DNA of 64,000 bases from VRUE01 sp963702175 (GCA_963702175.1 OY969721.1:434001-498000), one strand, 5' to 3'; counted from the stretch's first letter, positions 33,194 through 42,179 are shown. Numbers and translations: made by a program. Notes: a model not told the origin generated them from the sequence alone.

Positions 33194-34248
33194 GAGAACT
33201 GCTCCAGCATCCGTACGTCGTTGTCGAAGAAGCGCCGTAGGTCGGGAACCCCGTGGCGCAGCATCGCGATCCGCTCCACCCCCATGCCAAAGGCGAAGCC
33301 CTGCACCCGCTCGGGGTCGTAACCATTGCCCTCGACGAAGCCGAGCACGTTGGGGTCGACCATGCCGGCGCCGCCGACCTCGATCCAGCCGATCCCCTTG
33401 CAGAGGTTGCAGCGCCCGCCGTCGCTCAGCTCGCCCGTTCCCTCGCACTGGAAGCAGGAGACGTCGAACTCGACGCTGGGCTCGGTGAAGGGGAAGAAGT
33501 GCGGCCGCATCCGCGCCTCGCGGCCGCCGCCGAAGATCGCCCGCAGCATCTCTTCCAGGGTTCCCTGCAGGTCGGCGAGCGTAATCCCCTCGCCGATCGC
33601 CAGTCCCTCGACCTGGTGGAACATCGGCGTGTGGGTGGCGTCGGAGTCGCGGCGGTAGACCTTGCCCGGCATGATCGTGAAGATCGGCGGCGGTTGGGCC
33701 TCCATCGCCCGCGTCTGCACCGGGGAGGTGTGGGTGCGGAGGAGGACCTCCGGGTGCGACTGCACGTAGAAGGTGTCCTGGAGCATCCGCGCCGGGTGTC
33801 CCGGCGGATGGTTGAGCGCGGTGAAGTTGTAGTAGTCGTGCTCGATCTCGGGGCCGTCTGACACCCGGTAGCCAAGCCCGACCATGACGTCTTCGATCTG
33901 CCGCATGGTGCGGGTGATCAGGTGGGTGTGACCAACGGCGTGCGCCGGGGCGCCTGGCAAGGTGAGGTCGATCCGGTCGCCGGCCAGCTGCGACTCGAGC
34001 TCGCTCGAGTCCAGGTCGGCGGCGCGCCGCTCGAGCAGCGTCTCCAGCGCCTGGCGCGCCCGGTTGGCGCCGGCGCCGACCTGACCCCGTTCCTCCGCCG
34101 ACAACTCGCCGACCCCGCGCAAGATCGAGGTCAACTCGGACTTGCGGCCGAGGTAGGTGACCCGCAGCTCCTCCAGCTCTGCCGTGCCCGCGGCGGACTC
34201 GATCGCCGCCTCGGCCTCAGCCTGGATCTGAGCGATCCGCTCAAGCAC
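33190..34248 (-). CDS. pheS: phenylalanyl-tRNA synthetase alpha chain
   Basis: A 352-residue class II catalytic subunit. The N-terminal coiled coil covers about residues 1-90. Motif 2 is in HTSPVQTRAME and FHQVEGLAIGEGITLADL, motif 3 in FAFGMGVERIAMLRHG. The PFTEPSVEFDVSCFQCEGTG segment shows that the bacterial zinc-like Cys insertion is present (CFQC...CNLC). GTG or ATG at 34248 starts the ORF; the length is normal. It lies 45 bp after the rRNA methyltransferase gene and is coupled to pheT. Confidence 0.95.
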   Translation of the reverse strand: MLERIAQIQAEAEAAIESAAGTAELEELRVTYLGRKSELTSILRGVGELSAEERGQVGAGANRARQALETLLERRAADLDSSELESQLAGDRIDLTLPGAPAHAVGHTHLITRTMRQIEDVMVGLGYRVSDGPEIEHDYYNFTALNHPPGHPARMLQDTFYVQSHPEVLLRTHTSPVQTRAMEAQPPPIFTIMPGKVYRRDSDATHTPMFHQVEGLAIGEGITLADLQGTLEEMLRAIFGGGREARMRPHFFPFTEPSVEFDVSCFQCEGTGELSDGGRCNLCKGIGWIEVGGAGMVDPNVLGFVEGNGYDPERVQGFAFGMGVERIAMLRHGVPDLRRFFDNDVRMLEQFS

Positions 34249-34293
34249 TTGGCTCAGCCTCCGGCATGGCGGGCGACGATATCCGCTTCAACA

Positions 34294-35028
34294 TCATTGC
34301 TCCCGCTCGCTTGCTTGCGAAGAGTCAGAAATGCACGCTGCGCTCGCTACGCGCTCGCTGGCTATCGCAGCCGCGGCGGCGACGTTGAGCGACTCGGCGC
34401 CGCCGGCCCGCAGGGGGATCGTCACCTCGGTCTCGCAGGCGTCGAGCACCTGCTCGGGCAACCCCGTCCGCTCGGCGCCGAGGCAGACCGTCGCGACGGA
34501 GCCGAGCGCAGCCAACCCGGTACCACCGTGGGCAACGAGGCCCGCGCGCGGGCCAGGGGTCTCGGCGATCGTCCCCCGTAGAGGTGGCCGGGCGAAGATC
34601 GAGCCCATGCTGGCCCGCACCGCCTTCGGCGAGAAGGGATCGGCGCAGTCCGGACCCAGCACGACGGTACCGTCGAGCAGCGCGTGCGCGGTACGCACGA
34701 TCGTGCCCACATTGCCTGGGTCGCCGACCCCGTGCAGGTAGAGACAGGGCGGTCGCGGCGCCTCTGCCCAGCGTTGCGGCCAGACCGCGATCGCCCGTGT
34801 CCCCGAGCCCAAAATCGAGACCGAGGCGAGCAGCTCCGGCTCAACCTCCTCGCCGCCGAGGGCGCTGCCGGCGGCGGTGAGCAGGAAGCGAGGCTCTGCC
34901 CCGGCGGCCAGCCCGGCCTCGACCAGATCCTCGCCCTCGCTGACGAAGAGGCCCTCGCGCTCGCGGTGCTTGCGCTCGCGCAGCTTGCGGACCAGCTTCA
35001 GCTTCTCGTTGTGGGGACTTTCGATCAT
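34294..35028 (-). CDS. SpoU-family RNA 2'-O-methyltransferase (TsnR/RlmB-like)
   Basis: A 244-residue SPOUT methyltransferase. It has an N-terminal substrate-binding domain (ESPHNEKLKLVRKLRERKHREREGLFVSEGEDLV), then motif 1 HGVGDPGNVGTIVRTA, motif 2 CLGAERTGLP and motif 3 TIPLRAGGAESLNVAAAAAI. ATG 35028 is selected over the longer ORF, which overlaps rplT. In Mycobacterium and Streptomyces a tsnR-type gene lies at the same place between rplT and pheS. The substrate is probably a 23S rRNA or tRNA ribose, not determinable here. Confidence 0.9.
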   Translation of the reverse strand: MIESPHNEKLKLVRKLRERKHREREGLFVSEGEDLVEAGLAAGAEPRFLLTAAGSALGGEEVEPELLASVSILGSGTRAIAVWPQRWAEAPRPPCLYLHGVGDPGNVGTIVRTAHALLDGTVVLGPDCADPFSPKAVRASMGSIFARPPLRGTIAETPGPRAGLVAHGGTGLAALGSVATVCLGAERTGLPEQVLDACETEVTIPLRAGGAESLNVAAAAAIASERVASAACISDSSQASEREQ

Positions 35029-35088
35029 CGGTGGCTCTGTGTCTCTGGAGTGTGTTCTTTCTTGTCGGCGGTTTCTTCTCCTGGAACG

Positions 35089-35115
35089 AAAAAGCGGGCC
35101 GTTCTCACGACCCGC
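35089..35115 (-). terminator. intrinsic terminator after rplT
   Basis: On the minus strand GCGGGTCGT-GAGA-ACGGCCCGC forms a 9-bp stem (one G-U) followed by TTTTT. It lies 27 bp after the rplT stop and before the SpoU methyltransferase gene, so it should end or attenuate the rpmI-rplT transcript. Confidence 0.85.
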
Positions 35116-35141
35116 CCGGGAAAGTGGAGTGTGGGTTGCGG

Positions 35142-35501
35142 CTAGGCGGCCGCACCCTCCCGGGCGAGCTCCACAAATCGGCGAAAGGCATCGCGGTCGG
35201 AGACCGCGATCTCGGCCAGCATCTTGCGGTTGACCTCGACCCCGGCTTTGTCGAGGCCGTGGATCAGTTCCGAGTAGCTCATGCCCTCGAGCCGCGCGGC
35301 GGCGTTGATCCGGGTGATCCAGAGCCGACGGAACTCGCGCTTGCGGTTGCGCCGGTCCCTGTACGCGTACATCCCCGACCGCTGCACCTGCTCTTTGGCG
35401 AAGCGGTAGGAGGAGTGCTTGCGACCGAAGTAGCCCTTCGCTTCCTTGAGGACTTTGCGGCGCTTCTTGCGCGCGTGGACGGAGCGCTTGACCCGGCTCA
35501 C
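35142..35501 (-). CDS. rplT: ribosomal protein L20
   Basis: A 119-residue L20: RVKRSVHARKKRRKVLKEAKGYFGRKHSSYRFAKEQVQRSGMYAYRDRRNRKREFRRLWITRINAAAR is typical from end to end. It binds 23S rRNA early in 50S assembly, and in many bacteria represses its own operon. ATG overlaps the rpmI stop by four bases. It is followed by a clear intrinsic terminator. Confidence 0.97.
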   Translation of the reverse strand: MSRVKRSVHARKKRRKVLKEAKGYFGRKHSSYRFAKEQVQRSGMYAYRDRRNRKREFRRLWITRINAAARLEGMSYSELIHGLDKAGVEVNRKMLAEIAVSDRDAFRRFVELAREGAAA

Positions 35502-35698
35502 TTGCCGCCTCCAAGCAGGTGCCGCACCCGCGGCGCATCCGCCGGAGAGATCTCCACCGGCCGCGCCATCCGCCGCTTCCGCTTCGGTGACTTCTTCTCC
35601 AGGATGTGGCTGGAGTTGGCGCGCCGGCCACGCAGCTTGCCGGTGGCGGTCTTGCGGAAGCGCTTCTTGGCGCCGGAATGGGTCTTCATCTTCGGCAT
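35498..35698 (-). CDS. rpmI: ribosomal protein L35
   Basis: A 66-residue L35 starting MPKMKTHSGAKKRFRKTATG, a family-standard N-terminus that fixes the start at 35698 over an eight-codon extension. The body is GKLRGRRANSSHILEKKSPKRKRRMA. It is normally the second gene of infC-rpmI-rplT; here infC lies 1.15 kb upstream with an opposite-strand wecB between, so rpmI must have its own promoter in the 74 bp before it. Confidence 0.96.
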   Translation of the reverse strand: MPKMKTHSGAKKRFRKTATGKLRGRRANSSHILEKKSPKRKRRMARPVEISPADAPRVRHLLGGGK

Positions 35699-35772
35699 CG
35701 GGATGGGTATTGAAGCAGACACGTGGGCAGGCGCGATCCGGGTGCCGCTGACGCAGGTACGCTGGCGCCGCG

Positions 35773-36846
35773 ATGCGGATCGTCTACGTGGTCGGGACGC
35801 GGCCCAATTTCGTCAAGACGGCGCCGGTGATCGGGGCGCTGCGCGCTCGCCTGCCGCAGGGACGGCACACGATCGTCCATACCGGCCAGCACTACGACCG
35901 CCTGATGTCAGACGTCTTCCTCGAGGAGCTGGGAGTGCCGCCGCCCGATCACATGCTCGAGGTCGGCTCGGGCAGCCATGCGCAGCAGACGGCGCGGGTG
36001 ATGGAGCGTTTGGAGTCGGTCCTGCTCGACGTGCGACCCGACCTGGTGATCGTGCCGGGCGACGTCAACTCGACCCTGGCGGCGGCCCTGACCGCGGCCA
36101 AGCTGCAGATCCCCGTCGCCCACATCGAGTCGGGGCTGCGCAGCTTCGACCGCACGATGCCCGAGGAGCTGAACCGGATCGTCGCCGATGAGATCGCCGA
36201 GCATCTCTTCCTGCACAGCGACGAGGCGGTCGAGAACCTGCGCCGGGAGGGCATCGCCGAGGAGCGCATGCACTTCGTCGGCAACACGATGATCGACACC
36301 CTGGTCGCGCTCGAGAAGCGCTTCCGCGCAGCCGGGGCGGCCGGGAAGCTCGGCGTCGAGCCGGGCGAGTTCGTCCTCGTCACTCTGCACCGCCCCGCTC
36401 TCGTCGACGGGCCGCTGCTACCCGAGACGGTCGCGCAGCTCGCCGCCCTGGCCCGGGAGATGCCGGTCGTCTTCCCGGTTCACCCCCGCACCCGCAAGGA
36501 GATGGAGAAGGTCGAGGCCGACCACCCCGGCCTGCTGCTCTCTGATCCGCTCGGCTACATCGACTTCCTCTCGCTGCTCGCCGACGCCGACGCAGTCCTC
36601 ACCGACTCCGGCGGCATCCAGGAGGAGACGACCTACCTCGGCGTCCCCTGCTTCACCCTCCGCGACAACACCGAGCGCCCAGTAACGATCCGCGCCGGCA
36701 CCAACACCCTCCTGGGCCTCGACCCGGTGGCGATCGCCGGCATCCCGGCGGCGCTGCGCGAGCGGCCCGCCGCACCATCGGAGCCCCCGCCGCTCTGGGA
36801 CGGCCACGCCTCCGAGCGGGTCGCTGACGTATTGGTAGAGAGCTAG
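35773..36846 (+). CDS. wecB: UDP-N-acetylglucosamine 2-epimerase (non-hydrolysing)
   Basis: A 357-residue enzyme making UDP-ManNAc for surface polysaccharide. It has VVGTRPNFVKTAPVI, TGQHYD, VPGDVNSTLAAALTAAKL, HIESGLRSFDRTMPEELNRIVADEIAEHLFLHS, VTLHRPA, FPVHPRTR and LTDSGGIQEETTYLGVPCFTLRDNTERPVT. It is on the plus strand between infC and rpmI, splitting an operon that is contiguous in most bacteria, and ends 4 bp before the infC stop (convergent). No polysaccharide genes adjoin it. Confidence 0.93.
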   Translation: MRIVYVVGTRPNFVKTAPVIGALRARLPQGRHTIVHTGQHYDRLMSDVFLEELGVPPPDHMLEVGSGSHAQQTARVMERLESVLLDVRPDLVIVPGDVNSTLAAALTAAKLQIPVAHIESGLRSFDRTMPEELNRIVADEIAEHLFLHSDEAVENLRREGIAEERMHFVGNTMIDTLVALEKRFRAAGAAGKLGVEPGEFVLVTLHRPALVDGPLLPETVAQLAALAREMPVVFPVHPRTRKEMEKVEADHPGLLLSDPLGYIDFLSLLADADAVLTDSGGIQEETTYLGVPCFTLRDNTERPVTIRAGTNTLLGLDPVAIAGIPAALRERPAAPSEPPPLWDGHASERVADVLVES

Positions 36847-36850
36847 AGGA

Positions 36851-37615
36851 CTACGCCGCGGCGGCGTCGTCGTCGGCCGGCGTCTCCGCGGCCGGCTTCT
36901 GAGCTTCCTCGGCGGGCTCTTCGGCCTCAGCTGCCAGCTGCTCTGTCTCGGCTGCCGGCTCTTCGGCCTCAGCTGCCGGCTCCGGCGCGGCCTCGGTCGG
37001 CTCGTCCGTCGCGGCTTTGTCCGCAGCCTCCTCGACCGCTGCCTTGTCGGCGGCGGCCTCCTTGGCGATCTCTTTGCCCGGCGCCAGCATCATGCTCATG
37101 TTGCGGCCTTCCTGGAGCGGCGCCGACTCGATCACGGCGAGGCCGTCGAGGTCCTCAAAGAGGCGCTGCAGTAGCGCCCTGCCGCGCTCGGGGTGAGCCT
37201 GCTCGCGGCCGCGGAACATGATCGTGATCTTGACCTTGTCCTGGTGGCGCAGGAAGCGCTCGACATGGCCCTTCTTGGTTTCGTAGTCATGGTTGGCGAT
37301 CTTCGGGCGCAGCTTGATCTCGCGCACGTTGACCTGCTGCTGATGCTTGCGGGCCGCCTTCTGCTTCTGCTCCTGCTCGTACTTGTACTTCGAGTAGTCG
37401 AGCAGGCGGGTGACCGGCGGCTTCGCGTTGGGCGCGACCTCGACCAGGTCAAGGTCGGCCTCGCGGGCGCGTTTCAGCGCCTCCGCTGTCTCGACGATCC
37501 CGAGCTGCTCGCCCTCGGCGCCGATCAAACGCACCTCGCGAACACGGATGCGGTCGTTGATGCGCGTGGTATCGCGCTCAGGGGGACGCCGATCGAACCT
37601 GCGAGGGACCGGCAC
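36851..37615 (-). CDS. infC: translation initiation factor IF-3 with long acidic tail
   Basis: Residues 17-182 are a standard IF-3: NDRIRVREVRLIGAEGEQLGIV, DLVEVAPNAKPPVTRLLDYSKYKYEQ, then VREIKLRPKIANHDYETKKGHVERFL and VKITIMFRGREQAHPERG. The last 70 residues are a low-complexity Ala/Glu/Pro tail (repeats such as AEAEEPAAET) absent from short IF-3 proteins but seen in some actinobacteria. The start is taken as GTG 37615. IF-3 prevents premature subunit joining and checks start codons; its own gene often uses a rare start. Confidence 0.94.
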   Translation of the reverse strand: MPVPRRFDRRPPERDTTRINDRIRVREVRLIGAEGEQLGIVETAEALKRAREADLDLVEVAPNAKPPVTRLLDYSKYKYEQEQKQKAARKHQQQVNVREIKLRPKIANHDYETKKGHVERFLRHQDKVKITIMFRGREQAHPERGRALLQRLFEDLDGLAVIESAPLQEGRNMSMMLAPGKEIAKEAAADKAAVEEAADKAATDEPTEAAPEPAAEAEEPAAETEQLAAEAEEPAEEAQKPAAETPADDDAAAA

Positions 37616-37707
37616 TATCTAAGTGTGAGGTGGGACTTCAAGCGGACGAGAGATGGGGAGGCTGGCACGGGACGCTCAGCGGCGCGGGGTCTGTGTCGTG
37701 CCTGCGA

Positions 37708-39648
37708 TCAAGTTTCCGCAGTATAGACAGCCTTAACCAGATCGGCCACCGGCATCGCGCCCAGCTCACCCTGCTCGTGTGAACGCACCGCGACGGCGCC
37801 CGCTTCCTGCTCTTTGTCACCGACCACCAGCATGTAGGGGTAGCGGCCGAGCTCGGCGTCGCGGACCTTCTTGCCGACCGACTCTGAGCGCTCATCCACT
37901 GTGACCCGGACGCGGGCCTCGCGCAGCTCGGCGGCGACGTCCGCGGCGTACTCGTTGTGGCGGTCGGAGACCGGCAGCACGATCGCCTGCACCGGCGCCA
38001 GCCAAACCGGGAAGCGACCAGCGTAATGCTCGATCAGGATCCCGGCGAAGCGCTCCATCGAGCCGAGCAGGGCGCGGTGGATCATCACCGGCCGGTGCTG
38101 CTCGTCATCCGCACCGACGTATGAGAGGTCGAAGCGCTCGGGCATGAAGAAGTCGAGCTGGCAGGTGCCGCACTGCCAGGAGCGGCCGAGCGCGTCGGTG
38201 ACGTGGAAGTCGATCTTGGGCCCGTAGAAGGCGCCGTCGCCGGGGTTGAGCTGGTACTCGCGGCCCTGACTCTCGAGCGCCTCGCGCAGCGCTGCCTCCG
38301 CCCTCTCCCACTGCTCGGCGCTGCCGATCGACTTCTCCGGCCGGGTCGAGAGCTCGACTTTTACGTCCTCGAAGCCGAAGCGGGAGTAGAGCTCGTCGAT
38401 CGCCTCGCAGATGTCGGCGACCTCGGCGGCGATCTGCTCCTCGGTGCAGTAGACGTGAGCGTCGTCCTGAGTGAAGGCGCGCACCCGCAGCAGGCCGTGC
38501 AGGACGCCCTCGCGCTCCGCGCGGGAGACCTGGCCGAACTCGGCGACGCGCAGCGGCAGCTCGCGGTAGGAGTGGCGCTCGGAGCCGAAGACCAGACAGG
38601 CGCCGGGGCAGTTCATCGGCCGGATCGCGTACTCCCGCTCGCCCCACTCGGTGAAGTACATATTCTCGCGATAGTTGTCCCAGTGGCCGGAGCGGTGCCA
38701 GAGCTCGACGTCCATCACCTGCGGCGTCTTGATCTCCTCGTAGCCGCGCTTGCGCAGCTGCTTCTGCACCTCGGCCTCAATCAGGCGCAGCAGCGCCGTG
38801 CCGTTGGGCAGCCAGAAAGGCATTCCCGGCGCCTCCTCGCGCAGCATGAAGAGGCCTAGTTGCGGGCCGAGGCGGCGGTGGTCGCGCGCCTTCGCCTGCT
38901 CGATCCGCTCCAGGTGCGCCTCGAGGTCCTTCTTCGAGAAGAAGGCGGTCCCGTAGATCCGGGTCAGCATCTGGCGGCTCTCGTCGCCGCGCCAGTAGGC
39001 GCCGGCTATCGACTCCAGCTTGATCGCCTTGATGCGGCCAGTCGAGGGCCCATGCGGACCGCGACAGAGATCTTCGAAGGGGCCGTTGCGGTAAAGGGAG
39101 ACGGTCTCGACGTCTTCGTCGCGGACCAGGTCCTCGATCAGCTCGACCTTGTAGTCCTGGCCCTGGTCACGGAAGAGCTCAATGGCATCGCCGGGGACGA
39201 CGTCGCGGCGTTCGAACGGCTCGTCGGCCTCGAGGTGGGTGCGCATTGCCGTCTCGATCCGCTCCAGATCGGCGTCGGTGACCTTGACGTCGGGCGGGAA
39301 CTCGAAGTCGTAGTAGAAGCCGTGCTCGATCGGCGGGCCGATCGTCACCTTCGTCCCCGGGTAGAGCTCCATCACCGCCTCGGCCATCACGTGGGCAGCG
39401 TCGTGGCGGATCAGCTCCAGCGCCTCGGGGTCGCGGTCGGTGAGGATCGCGATCCCAGCGCCGTCGGGCAGCGGCGCCGCGAGGTCGCGCAGCTCGCCGT
39501 CGACGCGGATCGCCAGCGCGGCCTTGGCCAGGCCCGGGCCGATCGCCGCAGCGGCGTCGGCGCCGGAGGCGCCGCCGGGCAGCTCCAACGGCGTGCCGTC
39601 GGGCAGGGTGACGGTGATCTTTTGCGTGGCCGCCTCGATGCGGCCCAT
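37708..39648 (-). CDS. thrS: threonyl-tRNA synthetase
   Basis: A 646-residue class II synthetase. The N-terminal TGS domain (ITVTLPDGTPLELPGGASGAD) is followed by the editing domain (HDAAHVMAEAVMELYPGTK with its HxxxH, and the later Cys region), the catalytic core with motif 2 AIRPMNCPGACLVF and YRELPLRVAEFGQVSRAEREGVLHGLLRVRAFTQDDAH, motif 3 MIHRALLGSMERFAGILIEHY, and the anticodon-binding domain (LPVSDRHNEYAADVAAEL). ATG 39648 is separated by one base from the stop of the membrane gene upstream. Confidence 0.95.
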   Translation of the reverse strand: MGRIEAATQKITVTLPDGTPLELPGGASGADAAAAIGPGLAKAALAIRVDGELRDLAAPLPDGAGIAILTDRDPEALELIRHDAAHVMAEAVMELYPGTKVTIGPPIEHGFYYDFEFPPDVKVTDADLERIETAMRTHLEADEPFERRDVVPGDAIELFRDQGQDYKVELIEDLVRDEDVETVSLYRNGPFEDLCRGPHGPSTGRIKAIKLESIAGAYWRGDESRQMLTRIYGTAFFSKKDLEAHLERIEQAKARDHRRLGPQLGLFMLREEAPGMPFWLPNGTALLRLIEAEVQKQLRKRGYEEIKTPQVMDVELWHRSGHWDNYRENMYFTEWGEREYAIRPMNCPGACLVFGSERHSYRELPLRVAEFGQVSRAEREGVLHGLLRVRAFTQDDAHVYCTEEQIAAEVADICEAIDELYSRFGFEDVKVELSTRPEKSIGSAEQWERAEAALREALESQGREYQLNPGDGAFYGPKIDFHVTDALGRSWQCGTCQLDFFMPERFDLSYVGADDEQHRPVMIHRALLGSMERFAGILIEHYAGRFPVWLAPVQAIVLPVSDRHNEYAADVAAELREARVRVTVDERSESVGKKVRDAELGRYPYMLVVGDKEQEAGAVAVRSHEQGELGAMPVADLVKAVYTAET

Positions 39649-39649
39649 G

Positions 39650-41395
39650 CTACGGCCCCTGGCGGGCTTGGCGAACGGCGATCAGCGGGCAGGGGCTGGG
39701 ACCGCCGACCGTACCCTGGCGCTCCCAAAGCAGGTAGGGACCAGCGCGGCGGGCGAGCATCAGACTCGGAAAGGGCGGATCGCCGCCGGTGTCACTGGCG
39801 ATCACGTAGCGCACGCCAGGGGGCAGTCGGTCCCCGGCTTCCGCCTCAGACTCGATGCAGACGCGACCGCCGCGCAACTCCCAGGCCAGGTAAGGGACGC
39901 CGTGTTCCTCGTCGAGCAGGCGTTCCGGGGCGAGCACAAGAGTCGAGTCGGCGGCGAGAATCGGCCGCAGCTCGGTCAGCTTCGGTGAGTGGGAAGTCGG
40001 CCCCACAGGCGCATTGGCGAGCGCCAGCAGCGTGCAGACACTCGCGCCCATTACGTAGGCCGCCGCGGCGAACTTGTCGACTTTCATCCGTATACCGAAC
40101 GAAAGTCGACACTCCGACGCCAGCAGCGGCAGCAAGATGGTGAGCGTGATGAGGGGCGCCGCGACCTCGAGCGCCTTGGCCGCTGTGTAGGGCGTGCCGC
40201 CCAGGCGGGCGGCGGCGTAGATGCCGAGCGCGCCGAGCAGTCCGGCGAGGATCGCCGTCTCGCGGTCTTGCCAGCAGCGGACGGCGCCGTAGATCAGCAG
40301 CGCCAGGGCGAAGGCCGCGCCGAGGTAATAGATGAACCCGGGGACCGAGCCGTCGCCGGGGGCGACGCGGAAGTCGCCCGAGGGCCAGATGCCGAGCGCC
40401 TCCAGCGGTGAGATCTGGCCGAACAGGTTGCCGAGGCCGGGACCGTTGGGATCGAAGGTCTCGAAGCGCTGGAAGTCGATCATCCGCCCGATCTCGGGGG
40501 CGGTTAGGACGATGAAGGCAAGTAGGGCGAGGAGCAGGGCGCGAACCGGCAGCCTTCTCTCGAGCGCGAGCCAGAGAACCAACGCGGCGGCCAGCCAGAC
40601 GAGGCCGGCGAAGCTGTAGGTGAAGACGCTACCCGCCGCGATCAAGGCAGCCGGGACGAAGCGCAGCGGCAGGTCGCGCCAGGGACCGGCGCTCTCGCGC
40701 AGGGCAAGGACGAAGGCGAGGACGAAGAGAGCTTGCATCGTCTCCTTGACGGCGCCCTGCGCGTAGTAGGTGACGACCAGGTACGGAGCTCCGACCAGGA
40801 GCGCGCCGGCAGTGCGACGCAGCGACGGCAGCTCGGCGAAGGCGGCAAGAGCGGTCAGCGAGGCGAGGACCGCCACGGCGATCGTCAGGCCGCTGAAGCC
40901 TTGGACCGGCCCGATGCCAAGGCCGGAATCGAGGGCGACGACGATCGCGTGGGGGCCGAGCGGGTAGCCCTGGTTGAGAAGCTGCCCTCCCATACCCTCG
41001 CCGAGACGGTCCGCCGCCAGCAGGTGCTGGGACATGTCCGGGTTGAAGCCGGTGCCGAGGATCCCGAAGTGTCCTTCGACCACAAACGGGAGCGAGGCGG
41101 TGGCGAGGGCCACTAGGGCGACTGGTTTCCCCGCCAGCAGCGCCCCCCTCCCTGCGTCGACCTTAACCCGCATATAGAGCGCCGCGGTAACGGTTAGCAA
41201 GAGAACAATGAGGACCGAAGTGATACCCCTGCCCGGCAGGCGAACCGTCCCCCAGCAGACACCGCAGAGCAGCGCCAATCCGAGCGCCGGCGAGAGCCAC
41301 GACCAGCGCCGCGCCCCGCAGAGCGCTATGGCCGCTTGTCCGATCGCCAGCGAAGAACCGCACACCGCCAGCGCGGCTGCATACGTCCCGATCAC
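39650..41395 (-). CDS. large polytopic membrane protein, glycosyltransferase-like
   Basis: A 581-residue protein with about twelve hydrophobic segments through residue 460 and a C-terminal soluble region (residues 470-581) with alternating strands. A periplasmic loop contains GFNPDMSQHLLAADRLGEGM and NQGYPLGPHAIVVALDS, an Asp-containing first loop like those of GT-C membrane glycosyltransferases; assignment to that class is inference. The family is not otherwise recognised. Its TAG is one base before the thrS ATG, implying joint transcription, which is unusual for thrS. Confidence 0.65.
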   Translation of the reverse strand: MIGTYAAALAVCGSSLAIGQAAIALCGARRWSWLSPALGLALLCGVCWGTVRLPGRGITSVLIVLLLTVTAALYMRVKVDAGRGALLAGKPVALVALATASLPFVVEGHFGILGTGFNPDMSQHLLAADRLGEGMGGQLLNQGYPLGPHAIVVALDSGLGIGPVQGFSGLTIAVAVLASLTALAAFAELPSLRRTAGALLVGAPYLVVTYYAQGAVKETMQALFVLAFVLALRESAGPWRDLPLRFVPAALIAAGSVFTYSFAGLVWLAAALVLWLALERRLPVRALLLALLAFIVLTAPEIGRMIDFQRFETFDPNGPGLGNLFGQISPLEALGIWPSGDFRVAPGDGSVPGFIYYLGAAFALALLIYGAVRCWQDRETAILAGLLGALGIYAAARLGGTPYTAAKALEVAAPLITLTILLPLLASECRLSFGIRMKVDKFAAAAYVMGASVCTLLALANAPVGPTSHSPKLTELRPILAADSTLVLAPERLLDEEHGVPYLAWELRGGRVCIESEAEAGDRLPPGVRYVIASDTGGDPPFPSLMLARRAGPYLLWERQGTVGGPSPCPLIAVRQARQGP

Positions 41396-41428
41396 GAGGC
41401 GGCGAGCCTAAACGACGAGCGCGAGTGC

Positions 41429-41875
41429 TCAGCCGGGCGGCTTGAACTGGCCGCCGCCCAGCTCTGGCGGAAGGGCACGCGGGCCGGCTGAGTACATGTC
41501 CCGTAGCTGCGCCTCGCTCATCTCGAGGGTGTTGGCGAGCTCGGGCGGCGCGCCGACGACCAGCCACAGGGCCTCGGCCTCGGTGTCGTTGAAGAGCTGG
41601 CGCACGGTGCGGGGCTCGACCAGCAGCGCGTCGTGCGGCTGCAGCTCGAAGACCTCGTCTTCGACGCGGACCCGACCGCGACCCTCGAGCAGGACGTACA
41701 GCTCCTCCTCCCTTGCATGGCGGTGCTGGGTCGAGGCCTGGCCTGGGCGCAGGCGCCAGAGGCGGGCGCCGAGGTGCGTCGCGCCGAGCTGCTTGGCGAG
41801 GTCGGTGTTGAGGACCCGCATCTGGTTGGACTCGCGCCAGTGGGCATCCGAGGCGCGAAGCAGACGTGCGGGCAT
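41429..41875 (-). CDS. cupin-domain protein
   Basis: A 148-residue single cupin: ARLWRLRPGQASTQHRHAREEELYVLLEGRGRVRVEDEVFELQPHDALLVEP. The first cupin motif is HRHAREEELYVLLEG (two His and Glu metal ligands); the second motif is weaker and has lost its usual His (PRTVRQLFN). It may bind a metal or sugar nucleotide; function unknown. The ATG at 41873-41875 lies two bases from the 3' end of tRNA-Val, so there is no room for its own promoter; ATG 41821 is an alternative start. Translation from a processed tRNA transcript is possible. Confidence 0.75.
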   Translation of the reverse strand: MPARLLRASDAHWRESNQMRVLNTDLAKQLGATHLGARLWRLRPGQASTQHRHAREEELYVLLEGRGRVRVEDEVFELQPHDALLVEPRTVRQLFNDTEAEALWLVVGAPPELANTLEMSEAQLRDMYSAGPRALPPELGGGQFKPPG

Positions 41876-41876
41876 A

Positions 41877-41949
41877 TGGGCGCTACTGGGCTCGAACCAG
41901 TGACCTCCAGCTTGTCGAGCTGGCGCTCTCCCAACTGAGCTAAGCGCCC
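41877..41949 (-). tRNA. tRNA-Val(GAC)
   Basis: A 73-nt cloverleaf with acceptor GGGCGCT/AGCGCCC, D-arm GCTC-AGTTGGGA-GAGC, anticodon stem CCAGC/GCTGG, T-arm ACTGG-TTCGAGC-CCAGT and discriminator A. The loop TCGACAA puts GAC at 34-36 (Val). Position 33 is C where U is nearly universal, so the gene is either unusual or slightly degraded. No CCA is encoded. Confidence 0.8.
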
Positions 41950-42150
41950 CGCTACCTGAATCTAGCGAAAAGCCGTGCCTACGAGTGCGGGGTATCCCCG
42001 GCCAGGGGCTCAAGCCCGGGCCTGCAAGAGCCGATGCAACTCGTGCAACTTTTCAGCTCACGCGGTGTTTCTGAATGCGGAGCGCAACAAAGCTTGAGGA
42101 CCGACGAGCCAGAGGACCTCAGTCTCACTGGTGGCACGTCCTTCGGAAAC

Positions 42151-42175
42151 AAAGGGCCCCTCACGGGGCCCTTTT
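42151..42175. terminator. bidirectional intrinsic terminator after YjbQ gene
   Basis: Perfect 7-bp stem GGGCCCC-TCAC-GGGGCCC, flanked by AAA on the left and TTTT on the right, so it can work on both strands. The UPF0047 gene ends 5 bp to the right and reads toward it. The 200 bp to its left (41950-42150), up to the tRNA-Val gene, holds nothing I recognise. Confidence 0.85.
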
Positions 42176-42179
42176 CCGT

